From Rhodocyclaceae bacterium UBA2271 (GTDB lineage Bacteria; Pseudomonadota; Gammaproteobacteria; Burkholderiales; Rhodocyclaceae), in assembly GCA_002347405.1 (NCBI GenBank), contig DDXB01000012.1:27059-61333 (forward strand): a DNA stretch of 34,275 nucleotides. The letters are read 5' to 3'. Shown here in pieces: positions 16,646-22,627 of the stretch; the first letter of the stretch is position 1, and the number at the start of each line of letters is the position of its first letter. A program made the translations under genes and the position numbers. The notes beneath the pieces are model-generated. The model was not told the origin of the DNA and did no database searches. It was given only the letters and a program-made list of their open reading frames with translations.

Positions 16646-17572
16646 ATGGACACCACTACCATTCGCGCCTACTTCACCGAACTGCAGGAACGCATCGTTG
16701 CGGAACTGGAAACCTTCGACGGCACGTCTTTTCGTCGTGATGAGTGGGCGCGCCCCCAAGGTGGCGGCGGCATTTCAAGATTGATTGAAGGCGGCAACTT
16801 TTTCGAACGTGGCGGCGTGAATTTTTCGCACGTTACCGGCGACGCCCTGCCGGCCAGCGCCACCGCACACCGGCCCGAACTGGCCGGCCGGCGCTGGGAA
16901 GCGCTGGGCGTTTCCCTGGTGATGCATCCACTGAACCCATACTGCCCGACCACCCACCTGAACGTACGCTGCTTCGTCGCCACCCGCGAAGGGGAAGCAC
17001 CGGTCTGGTGGTTCGGTGGCGGCATGGACCTCACTCCCTATTACGGCGTCATCGAGGATGCAGTGCATTTCCACCAGACCTGCAAAAACGCCCTGGCGCC
17101 TTTCGGTGCCGACACGCACGCCCGCTACAAGCAATGGTGCGATGAATATTTCTTTCTCAAGCACCGCAACGAACCGCGCGGCATCGGCGGCATTTTTTTC
17201 GACGATCTCAATGAGGGTGGCCCGGGCGGCGACACTTCCACGCCATGGTCATTTGACCGGTGTTTCGATCTGACGCAAAGCGTCGGCGATCACTTCACCG
17301 CGGCCTACCTGCCCATCTGCGCGCGCCGTCGCGGCATCCCCTACGGCGAACGCGAGCGCGACTTCCAGGCCTACCGGCGCGGCCGCTATGTCGAATTCAA
17401 TCTGGTATGGGATCGCGGCACACTCTTCGGCCTGCAATCCGGCGGCCGTACCGAAGCAATCCTCATGTCGCTGCCGCCGGTTGTGAAATGGCGCTACGAC
17501 TGGCACCCGGAACCCGACAGCGCCGAAGACCGGCTCTACACCGACTTCCTGCCACCACGCACCTGGGTGTAA
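16646..17572 (+). CDS. hemF: Oxygen-dependent coproporphyrinogen III oxidase
   Basis: Oxidative decarboxylation of coproporphyrinogen III to protoporphyrinogen IX in aerobic haem synthesis. Family landmarks: WARPQGGGGISRLIEGGNFF, NFSHVTGDALP, LVMHPLNPYCPTTHLNVRCF, WWFGGGMDLTPYYG, GIGGIFFDDLNEGG, YVEFNLVWDRGTLFGLQSGG. Length 308 is usual. CGAGGA lies 9 bases before the ATG. It stands downstream of purD and the broken glycosylase gene and converges with the haem operon of the opposite strand. Confidence 0.97.
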   Translation: MDTTTIRAYFTELQERIVAELETFDGTSFRRDEWARPQGGGGISRLIEGGNFFERGGVNFSHVTGDALPASATAHRPELAGRRWEALGVSLVMHPLNPYCPTTHLNVRCFVATREGEAPVWWFGGGMDLTPYYGVIEDAVHFHQTCKNALAPFGADTHARYKQWCDEYFFLKHRNEPRGIGGIFFDDLNEGGPGGDTSTPWSFDRCFDLTQSVGDHFTAAYLPICARRRGIPYGERERDFQAYRRGRYVEFNLVWDRGTLFGLQSGGRTEAILMSLPPVVKWRYDWHPEPDSAEDRLYTDFLPPRTWV

Positions 17573-17576
17573 AAAA

Positions 17577-17813
17577 ACGCCCGCCCCCCTTCGCCCCCCT
17601 CGCGGGGGAGGTGACGGTTGTTTTTGCCTACGGCCGCCGCTACGCGGCTTAACGCCGGCAAAGCCGGCATTAGCCTTCGCCGCAACGGCGCGACTGCGTC
17701 GCTTGTTGTCGCTGCGCTCGAATATTACGGGGAGTGTTGTTCCAGCCCGGGAGCGGGTTGCGGCTGGCGCCGCGCGCCGCGTTTGCTTGGGGCGGCCCAG
17801 CGCAAACGCTGCG
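17577..17813 (+). repeat. GC-rich palindromic repeat, forward copy with internal insertion
   Basis: Parts in order: CCCCCTCGCGGGGGAGGTGAC hairpin, GTCGCTGCGCTCG, ATTACGGGGAGT, GAGCGGGTTGCGGCTGGCGC, then CTTGGGGCGGCCCAGCGC and AAACGCTGCG. About 90 bases at 17620-17710 are extra compared with the copy at 25481-25637 and contain their own hairpin (GCCGGCAAAGCCGGC). It begins within a few bases of the hemF stop and could act as its terminator. Confidence 0.8.
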
Positions 17814-17824
17814 ACAGATGTGGA

Positions 17825-17990
17825 TTTAACGCCGTTCCGCCAGCGCCGACTTTCAAATCTGCAACCCTACCCAAGCAGTCTCGCCGCCGGGGCGGCCCGG
17901 CGCATACGCTGCGGCGGGGGTGGTATTAACGCCGTCCCGCCAGCGCCGACTCTCAAACCTGCAACCCTTCCAGGCAGTCTCGCCGCCGGG
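17825..17990 (+). repeat. Tandem pair carrying the 16-base motif
   Basis: 17827-17890 and 17927-17989 are near-identical: TTAACGCCGTYCCGCCAGCG, CGACTYTC, AAAYCTGCAACCCT, GCAGTCTCGCCGCCGGG. Between them lies a short piece of the element's right end (17890-17913). GCCAGCGCCGACTTTC occurs exactly at 17839-17854 and with one change at 17939-17954. Confidence 0.8.
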
Positions 17991-18124
17991 CCGCCCCAAG
18001 GCGAGACGGCACGCGGCGCCAGCCGCAATCCGCTCCCAAGCATGAACGTGCGCTCCCCGTTACAAATGAGCGCAGCGAACAACAGTCACCTCCCCCGCGA
18101 GGGGGAGGTCGGGAGGGGGTGGGC
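17981..18124 (-). repeat. GC-rich palindromic repeat, inverted copy
   Basis: Read on the minus strand it gives CCTCGCGGGGGAGGTGACTG, then TTCGCTGCGCTCATTTG, GGGAGCGGATTGCGGCTGGC and CTTGGGGCGGCCCGGCGGC. These are the same parts as the forward copies at 17577-17813 and 25481-25637. With the forward copy it forms a very large imperfect inverted repeat between the convergent hemF and hemY. Confidence 0.8.
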
Positions 18125-18165
18125 GTTTACCCCCGCGAGGGGAGGATGGGAGGGGTGGGCCTGGC
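18086..18165 (-). repeat. Tandem left-end modules encoding the HemY C-terminus
   Basis: CCCCCGCGAGGGGGAGGTCG with its G-rich tail to 18124 is followed by CCCCCGCGAGGGGAGGATGG to about 18160. Both are left ends of the palindromic element in the same orientation. They encode the last about 24 residues of HemY. Confidence 0.65.
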
Positions 18166-19378
18166 CTGTGGTCATACATTCCGCAGCGGCACGATAGTGC
18201 CGATTAGCCTCATCGGGCCGCTCGAGCTGGTCGCACAAGTGTGCCAGTTCGATATGCACGGCAAAGTTTGCCGCGACAGCCAGCGAAGCCTCGAGATAGC
18301 TTTGCGCCTTGCCCCAGAGTTGCTGGCGTGCGCATAAGCGGCCCAACGCCAGCAGCAACGCAGCATCATTGGCGTGCTCATGCAGCCACTTCTCGCAATG
18401 CGCGATGCGCCCCAGCACGTCGCCGCCAGCGCAATTGACATAGTCCTCCAGCAGCGCCGACTCCCATTGGTCATCGAGAAAATCCTCGATCAGGCGGGCA
18501 CTTTCGGCACAGGCGCCGGCGCTGTTGAGCGCCCGCGCAGCACGCTGCGCCAGCGGCAGGTCGAGCCGCTCTGCCGCCGGCACACCCTCCCAGTAACGCA
18601 CCAGTTGTGCCGGCTCGTCCTGCAAACCGTCGAGCATGCCACGGTGCGCACGCAAACGCAGCGGCAAGGCCTGGGCGACAGTCAGCACCTTGTGCTTTTC
18701 GAGCAGGCGGGTGATGCGCAGCATCTCGGCCCAGTCGCTGCGCCCCTGGGCCAGGCGCAGGTCGAGGCGCAGAGCGGAAATCTGCCGGCGTTCCTTGGGC
18801 GTCAACTCGTCCAGTGCCGTCTGGGCGAAATCGAAGGACCGCGTTTCAAGTGCCAGGTCGGCCTCGATCATCAACCGCGCGGTCCGCCAGGCACTTTGGT
18901 CCGGCGCAGTGGCGCGGGCGCGCACCAGCCATTCGGCGATGCGCTCGGGATCGTGCAGGGCGTGGGCCGCCTTCAGGCCGACCAGCGCTGCCAGAACCGC
19001 GCTCGACGCCGTACCGCCAGTCCCACGGGGATTTCCTTCGGTCACGCCGACTTTCCCGGCGCTCTTCAGGGCGTGGCCGTAACGACCCTCCCAGAGCAGG
19101 CGCAGGGCTTCGGTAGCGGCCCGCTCGTCGCGCAGGCGTGCCCGCCGGGCGCGGTATTCGCCGACGACGCGCGGCAGATTCAATGTCTTGTTGATTACCC
19201 GCAACAGCAGATAAGCCACCGCCAGCGCCAGGATCTGCGCCAGCACGAACAGGTTGAGCGAAAGTTCAATACGCCAGGGCGGGATCACCCAGAGCACGTA
19301 GCCGTCCGAAATCCGGCCGAGCAGCGCCAGGCCAATAGCCAGCGCGGCGAGGGTCAGCAACCAGAACAGGGCGCGCAT
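18086..19378 (-). CDS. hemY: HemY-family tetratricopeptide protein of the haem operon
   Basis: Inner-membrane protein of the hemCDXY cluster in proteobacteria (not the Bacillus protoporphyrinogen oxidase also called HemY). Two membrane helices (residues about 4-20 and 42-60) follow the usual HemY_N pattern with YVLWVIPPWRIELSLNLF between them, and a helical TPR-like body follows. Two stretches do not look like family sequence: KVGVTEGNPRGTGGTA (about 109-124), and the last 24 residues, which are translated repeat DNA. Last gene of the operon, six bases after hemX. Confidence 0.87.
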   Translation of the reverse strand: MRALFWLLTLAALAIGLALLGRISDGYVLWVIPPWRIELSLNLFVLAQILALAVAYLLLRVINKTLNLPRVVGEYRARRARLRDERAATEALRLLWEGRYGHALKSAGKVGVTEGNPRGTGGTASSAVLAALVGLKAAHALHDPERIAEWLVRARATAPDQSAWRTARLMIEADLALETRSFDFAQTALDELTPKERRQISALRLDLRLAQGRSDWAEMLRITRLLEKHKVLTVAQALPLRLRAHRGMLDGLQDEPAQLVRYWEGVPAAERLDLPLAQRAARALNSAGACAESARLIEDFLDDQWESALLEDYVNCAGGDVLGRIAHCEKWLHEHANDAALLLALGRLCARQQLWGKAQSYLEASLAVAANFAVHIELAHLCDQLERPDEANRHYRAAAECMTTGQAHPSHPPLAGVNAHPLPTSPSRGR

Positions 19379-19384
19379 GATGGC

Positions 19385-20638
19385 TTACCGGCTGGTACCG
19401 CGATCGCCGCGGTCACGACTGAGTTTGAAATTGCGCAGCGCCGAAAGGGTTTCGTTGAGCTCGATCGGCTTGTGCATCACATCCTGTTTGGCGAGGCTCT
19501 TCAGGGTGGCCTGCGCAGCTGCGACGGCGGGTGCGCGGTTGTCGAAATAACGCTCCAGCCATTCGTCCGCCTGCTTGATGTCGCTCTGGAAACTGCTGCT
19601 GTCACGCGCCAGCAAACCCAGCCGCGCCGACAACAGCCGCAGCCGCAGGTTTTCGCGCAGGAACAGGCTTTCGCGCGGTGACAGCAGACCGGGATCCGGA
19701 CGATCGATACGTTCGATGCGCACCAGCTGGCGCACTTCGTGCCACAAGTCGGCCAGCCAGGCCTGCCCCAGCGCTTGCCAATCGAATGCCTTGGCCGGTT
19801 CAGCGGCTGGCGCAACTTCGCCAGAGGTTGCGGGCGGCGCCGGTGCTGCCGGTGACTTGGCGGATTCCGCTGCACTGCCTGGTTTTGGTGGTTTTTCGGG
19901 TTCGGTCGGTGCGGGCCGCTGTTCATAGGCGAGCGGCAGAGTCGGCACGGCTTCCAGGATTTCGTTGAGCTTCATGGCGATGCCCGGCACATCGGCACCC
20001 GGCAAGGCTTTCAAGCGCTCGATGTCGCGGTTGAGCAATTTTCTGAGCGGCAGGAATTGCGCCTGGGCGCTTTTCGCCAGGCGCGCCTCGGCGCCCTGCA
20101 GCGCGATCAATGCCGCCTCGACATTGCCGGCCAGTTGCAACTGTTGCGCGGCAATCGCCACGTCCTGTTCGATTTCGGAGAGTAGCCGGTCCTCGCGCAC
20201 CCGCGACAGTTCCTGGTACATGGTTTCGAGCGCCAGTTGCTGGCTCTGCATTTCCGCGGCACGCGCATCCAGCGCACCGACCTTGGCCTGCAAGGCATCG
20301 AGTGCCGCGCGGTCCTGTTTGGTACCCGCCTGCGCCTCGCGTTGGGCCGCATCGCTGTCGGCCAGGCGGCGTGACAGTTCCTGTCGCGTCCCATCGAGAC
20401 GCGCGTTAACCTGCCAGGCCAGCCAGCCCAACCCTGACGACGCCAGCAAGGCCAGCACGGCCAGCCCGATGGCCAGCTTGGCACCCGACTGACGCGGGCT
20501 ACCAGTGGCACGCGCACTCGTCTCATCGGGTTGCGGCTGCTCCGGTTGTTCTGGCGACTCAGGTGGCACCGACGGCTGTGACGCTTTTTGCGACAGCAGA
20601 ACAGCGGTTTCAACGGTATTTTTTTCGGAATCGGCCAT
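19385..20638 (-). CDS. hemX: HemX-family membrane protein (uroporphyrinogen III methyltransferase-like name only)
   Basis: 417-residue protein with a Pro/Glu-rich cytoplasmic start, one membrane helix (KLAIGLAVLALLASSGLGWL) and a long coiled coil (about residues 80-160). A second low-complexity Pro/Ala/Lys segment leads to a conserved helical C-terminus (WLADLWHEVRQLVRIERID; LFLRENLRLRLLSARLGLLA). This is the HemX layout. It has no methyltransferase motif, and its role in haem synthesis is not settled. The ATG at 20638 is five bases after hemD. Confidence 0.88.
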   Translation of the reverse strand: MADSEKNTVETAVLLSQKASQPSVPPESPEQPEQPQPDETSARATGSPRQSGAKLAIGLAVLALLASSGLGWLAWQVNARLDGTRQELSRRLADSDAAQREAQAGTKQDRAALDALQAKVGALDARAAEMQSQQLALETMYQELSRVREDRLLSEIEQDVAIAAQQLQLAGNVEAALIALQGAEARLAKSAQAQFLPLRKLLNRDIERLKALPGADVPGIAMKLNEILEAVPTLPLAYEQRPAPTEPEKPPKPGSAAESAKSPAAPAPPATSGEVAPAAEPAKAFDWQALGQAWLADLWHEVRQLVRIERIDRPDPGLLSPRESLFLRENLRLRLLSARLGLLARDSSSFQSDIKQADEWLERYFDNRAPAVAAAQATLKSLAKQDVMHKPIELNETLSALRNFKLSRDRGDRGTSR

Positions 20639-20643
20639 GGTTA

Positions 20644-21663
20644 TCAATGCCCTCGTGAAAAATATTCGGTCAGTCCGGCCAGCAAGCCGGCATCGGCCGG
20701 CCCGGTCAGGACCACCTGCGTGAGGCCGAGTGCGCGTGCCTGTTCGGCAATGCGTGCGTGTGGCACAAAGGTCGGTGTCTTCTTGAGCCAGCTTTGACCC
20801 AGCTTCCCGACCATCTCGTACAAGTTGCGCAAACCCTCGCTGCTGGTGACGGTCAGCGCATCCAGATGACCGTCGCTCCATAACCTGAGCAATGGTGCCG
20901 GATCGAGCGCCGGTTTGGCCCGCCGATAGCACGTCACGTAATCGACTGCCGCACCGCGTGCTTTCAACACATCACCGAACAGGTCGCGACCACCATCACC
21001 GCGGAAAATGATCACCTGCTGGCCGCTCATGTCCGCAAATGGCGGCAACGCGAGCAAGGCCTCGGAATCAAAACGCTCCTGCGGCGCGACCACGTCGCCA
21101 ATGCCATGCCGGGCCAGTGCCTGCTCACTGCTGTGACCAACCGTCGCCACCCGCACGCTCGCCGGCCAGCGCCGATGGGCCAGCACCACCGCCAGTGCGC
21201 GGTCGACGGCATTCGGACTGACGAATACCGCCCAGTCATACTGGTCGAGGCGAATCGCCGCATCCTGCAACGGCGCCGTATTCTCAATTTCCTCAATGGC
21301 CAACACCGGAAACAGCACCGGATGCGCAGCGAGTTCGATCAGCGCCTCGGCCAGATGCGTCGCCTGCCCAGCCGGGCGCGTGACAACGATATGCCGTTCA
21401 GCCAGCGCCGACTTTTCTTGCCCGCCCTCCTTCGCCCCCCTCCCCGGGGGTTCTTGCGTGCTCGCTGCGCTCGATATTACGGGTGTCTCCGTGGCTGCGC
21501 CGGGCGTGGATTGCGCCTCCGGCGCGTGCCGCGCTTGCTTGGCAGCCCGCTCCCTCAATCCCTCTCCCGCTTGCGGGAGGGGGAAGCTATCTGCCTCCTC
21601 TCGCCCCTTGGGAGAGAGGTCGGGAGAGAGGGATTGGCCCGGCACAAACGCTGAGGAGTTCAC
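20644..21663 (-). CDS. hemD: Uroporphyrinogen-III synthase HemD with a repeat-derived N-terminus
   Basis: Cyclises hydroxymethylbilane with inversion of ring D. The true domain begins at about residue 90 (HIVVTRPAGQATHLAEALIE) and continues through YDWAVFVSPNAVDRAL, VRVATVGHSSEQAL and VIIFRGDGGRDLFGD to LTVTSSEGLRNLYEM. That core is about 250 residues, the normal length, yet the frame is open for 339. The GTG at 21663 overlaps the hemC stop (GTGA), which fixes the coupled start. The first 88 residues are translated from a nested palindromic repeat (21411-21655). No ATG, GTG or TTG lies between the repeat and HIVVTRP, so the repeat is probably in the protein. Confidence 0.9.
   Translation of the reverse strand: MNSSAFVPGQSLSPDLSPKGREEADSFPLPQAGEGLRERAAKQARHAPEAQSTPGAATETPVISSAASTQEPPGRGAKEGGQEKSALAERHIVVTRPAGQATHLAEALIELAAHPVLFPVLAIEEIENTAPLQDAAIRLDQYDWAVFVSPNAVDRALAVVLAHRRWPASVRVATVGHSSEQALARHGIGDVVAPQERFDSEALLALPPFADMSGQQVIIFRGDGGRDLFGDVLKARGAAVDYVTCYRRAKPALDPAPLLRLWSDGHLDALTVTSSEGLRNLYEMVGKLGQSWLKKTPTFVPHARIAEQARALGLTQVVLTGPADAGLLAGLTEYFSRGH
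21411..21655 (+). repeat. Nested GC-rich repeat inside hemD
   Basis: The outer element runs from CCCCCCTCCCCGGGGG through GCTCGCTGCGCTCGATATTA and GTGGATTGCG to GCTTGG. It resumes as GGCCCGGCACAAACGCTGAG at 21635-21655. Between these, at about 21546-21634, a second palindromic unit is inserted with hairpins CCCTCTCCCGCTTGCGGGAG and CTCTCGCCCCTTGGGAGAG. The 16-base motif (GCCAGCGCCGACTTTT) lies at 21401-21416 at its left border. Confidence 0.78.
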
Positions 21664-22589
21664 GGCAGGGCCGCGAGAATTTCGCTCGCGCCCTGTGCGC
21701 GCAAATCGGCGACCAGTGCCAGGCCCAGCGCTTCGGGATCGGCGGCCGGCCCGGCGTGCTCGGCGCGCGCGATGCGGGTGCCATCGGGCGTGGCCACCAA
21801 CCCGCGCAAGCGCAACTGGCCGGCGGCAAATTCCGCGTAGGCGCCCAGTGGCACTTCGCAGCTGCCGGCCAGCGCCCGCGAAACGGCGCGTTCGGCACGC
21901 ACGCAGGCCGCCGTCGCGGCATCGTTCAAGGGCTGCATCCAGGCAGCGACTTCGGGCCGGTCGGCCAATGCCTCGATGCCCAGTGCTCCCTGGCCGGCGG
22001 CAGGCAGCGAAGCCTCGGCGGACAACACTGAGCGGATGCGCTCGCCGAGGCCAAGGCGGCTCAGGCCGGCCGCTGCCAGAATGATGGCATCGTACTGACC
22101 TTCATCCAGCTTGCGCAGCCGCGTATCCAGATTGCCGCGCAGGCTGGTCACGGCCAGATAGGGGAAATTGGCGTGCAGTTGCGCCTCACGGCGCAGGCTG
22201 GAGGTACCGACCACCGCGCCCGGCGGCAGGTCTTCGAGGCAGGCATACTTATTCGAGACAAACGCATCGAGCGGCACTTCGCGCGGCCCGATCGCCACCA
22301 GCGCGAACTCCGGCGCCAATTGCATCGGCACGTCCTTCATCGAGTGCACGGCGATGTCGGCGCTGCGTTCGAGCAGTGCCGTTTCCAGTTCCTTGACGAA
22401 CAAACCCTTGCCGCCGACCTTCGCCAGCGGGCGGTCGAGAATCTGGTCACCGCGCGTAGTCATGCCCAGCAGTTCGACCTGGCACGCTGGGTATAATCCT
22501 TGCAAAAGTCCACGCACATGTTCCGCCTGCCAGAGGGCCAGGCGCGATTCGCGGGTGGCGATAACGATACGCTCGGGATGTGGGGTCAT
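21660..22589 (-). CDS. hemC: Porphobilinogen deaminase (hydroxymethylbilane synthase)
   Basis: Joins four porphobilinogens into hydroxymethylbilane, using a dipyrromethane cofactor. IVIATRESRLALWQAEHV opens the protein; VGGKGLFVKELE, AVHSMKDVP, GTSSLRREAQL, TSLRGNLDTRL and LPAAGQGALGIE follow. C244 in AGSCEVPLGAY is the cofactor-binding residue (C242 in E. coli). The ATG at 22589 gives 309 residues. First gene of the haem operon, divergent from ppc with only 38 bp between the starts. Confidence 0.96.
   Translation of the reverse strand: MTPHPERIVIATRESRLALWQAEHVRGLLQGLYPACQVELLGMTTRGDQILDRPLAKVGGKGLFVKELETALLERSADIAVHSMKDVPMQLAPEFALVAIGPREVPLDAFVSNKYACLEDLPPGAVVGTSSLRREAQLHANFPYLAVTSLRGNLDTRLRKLDEGQYDAIILAAAGLSRLGLGERIRSVLSAEASLPAAGQGALGIEALADRPEVAAWMQPLNDAATAACVRAERAVSRALAGSCEVPLGAYAEFAAGQLRLRGLVATPDGTRIARAEHAGPAADPEALGLALVADLRAQGASEILAALP
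22492..22497 (+). promoter_or_regulatory. Candidate -10 box for ppc inside hemC
   Basis: TATAAT on the plus strand, about 130 bases before the ppc start and within hemC coding sequence. No convincing -35 is seen (GCAGTT at 17 bases). It is listed because the 38-bp hemC-ppc gap is too short to hold two full promoters. Confidence 0.3.
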
Positions 22590-22627
22590 GTGGGTCACTG
22601 GGCAATCAACCGAAATGTGAGGCAAGC

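Noticed and set aside
17573..18124. Possible CRISPR array from the repeated units
   Set aside because: Units differ in length and orientation, there are no regular unique spacers, and no cas gene is near.
17618..18197. Overlapping open frames within the hemF-hemY spacer
   Set aside because: They are translations of the palindromic repeats in several frames (for example GGTALIPPPPQRMRR) with no independent sign of a gene.
18086..19378. Naming hemY as protoporphyrinogen oxidase
   Set aside because: The protein has two membrane helices and a TPR-like body with no FAD motif. It is the proteobacterial HemY, not the Bacillus enzyme.
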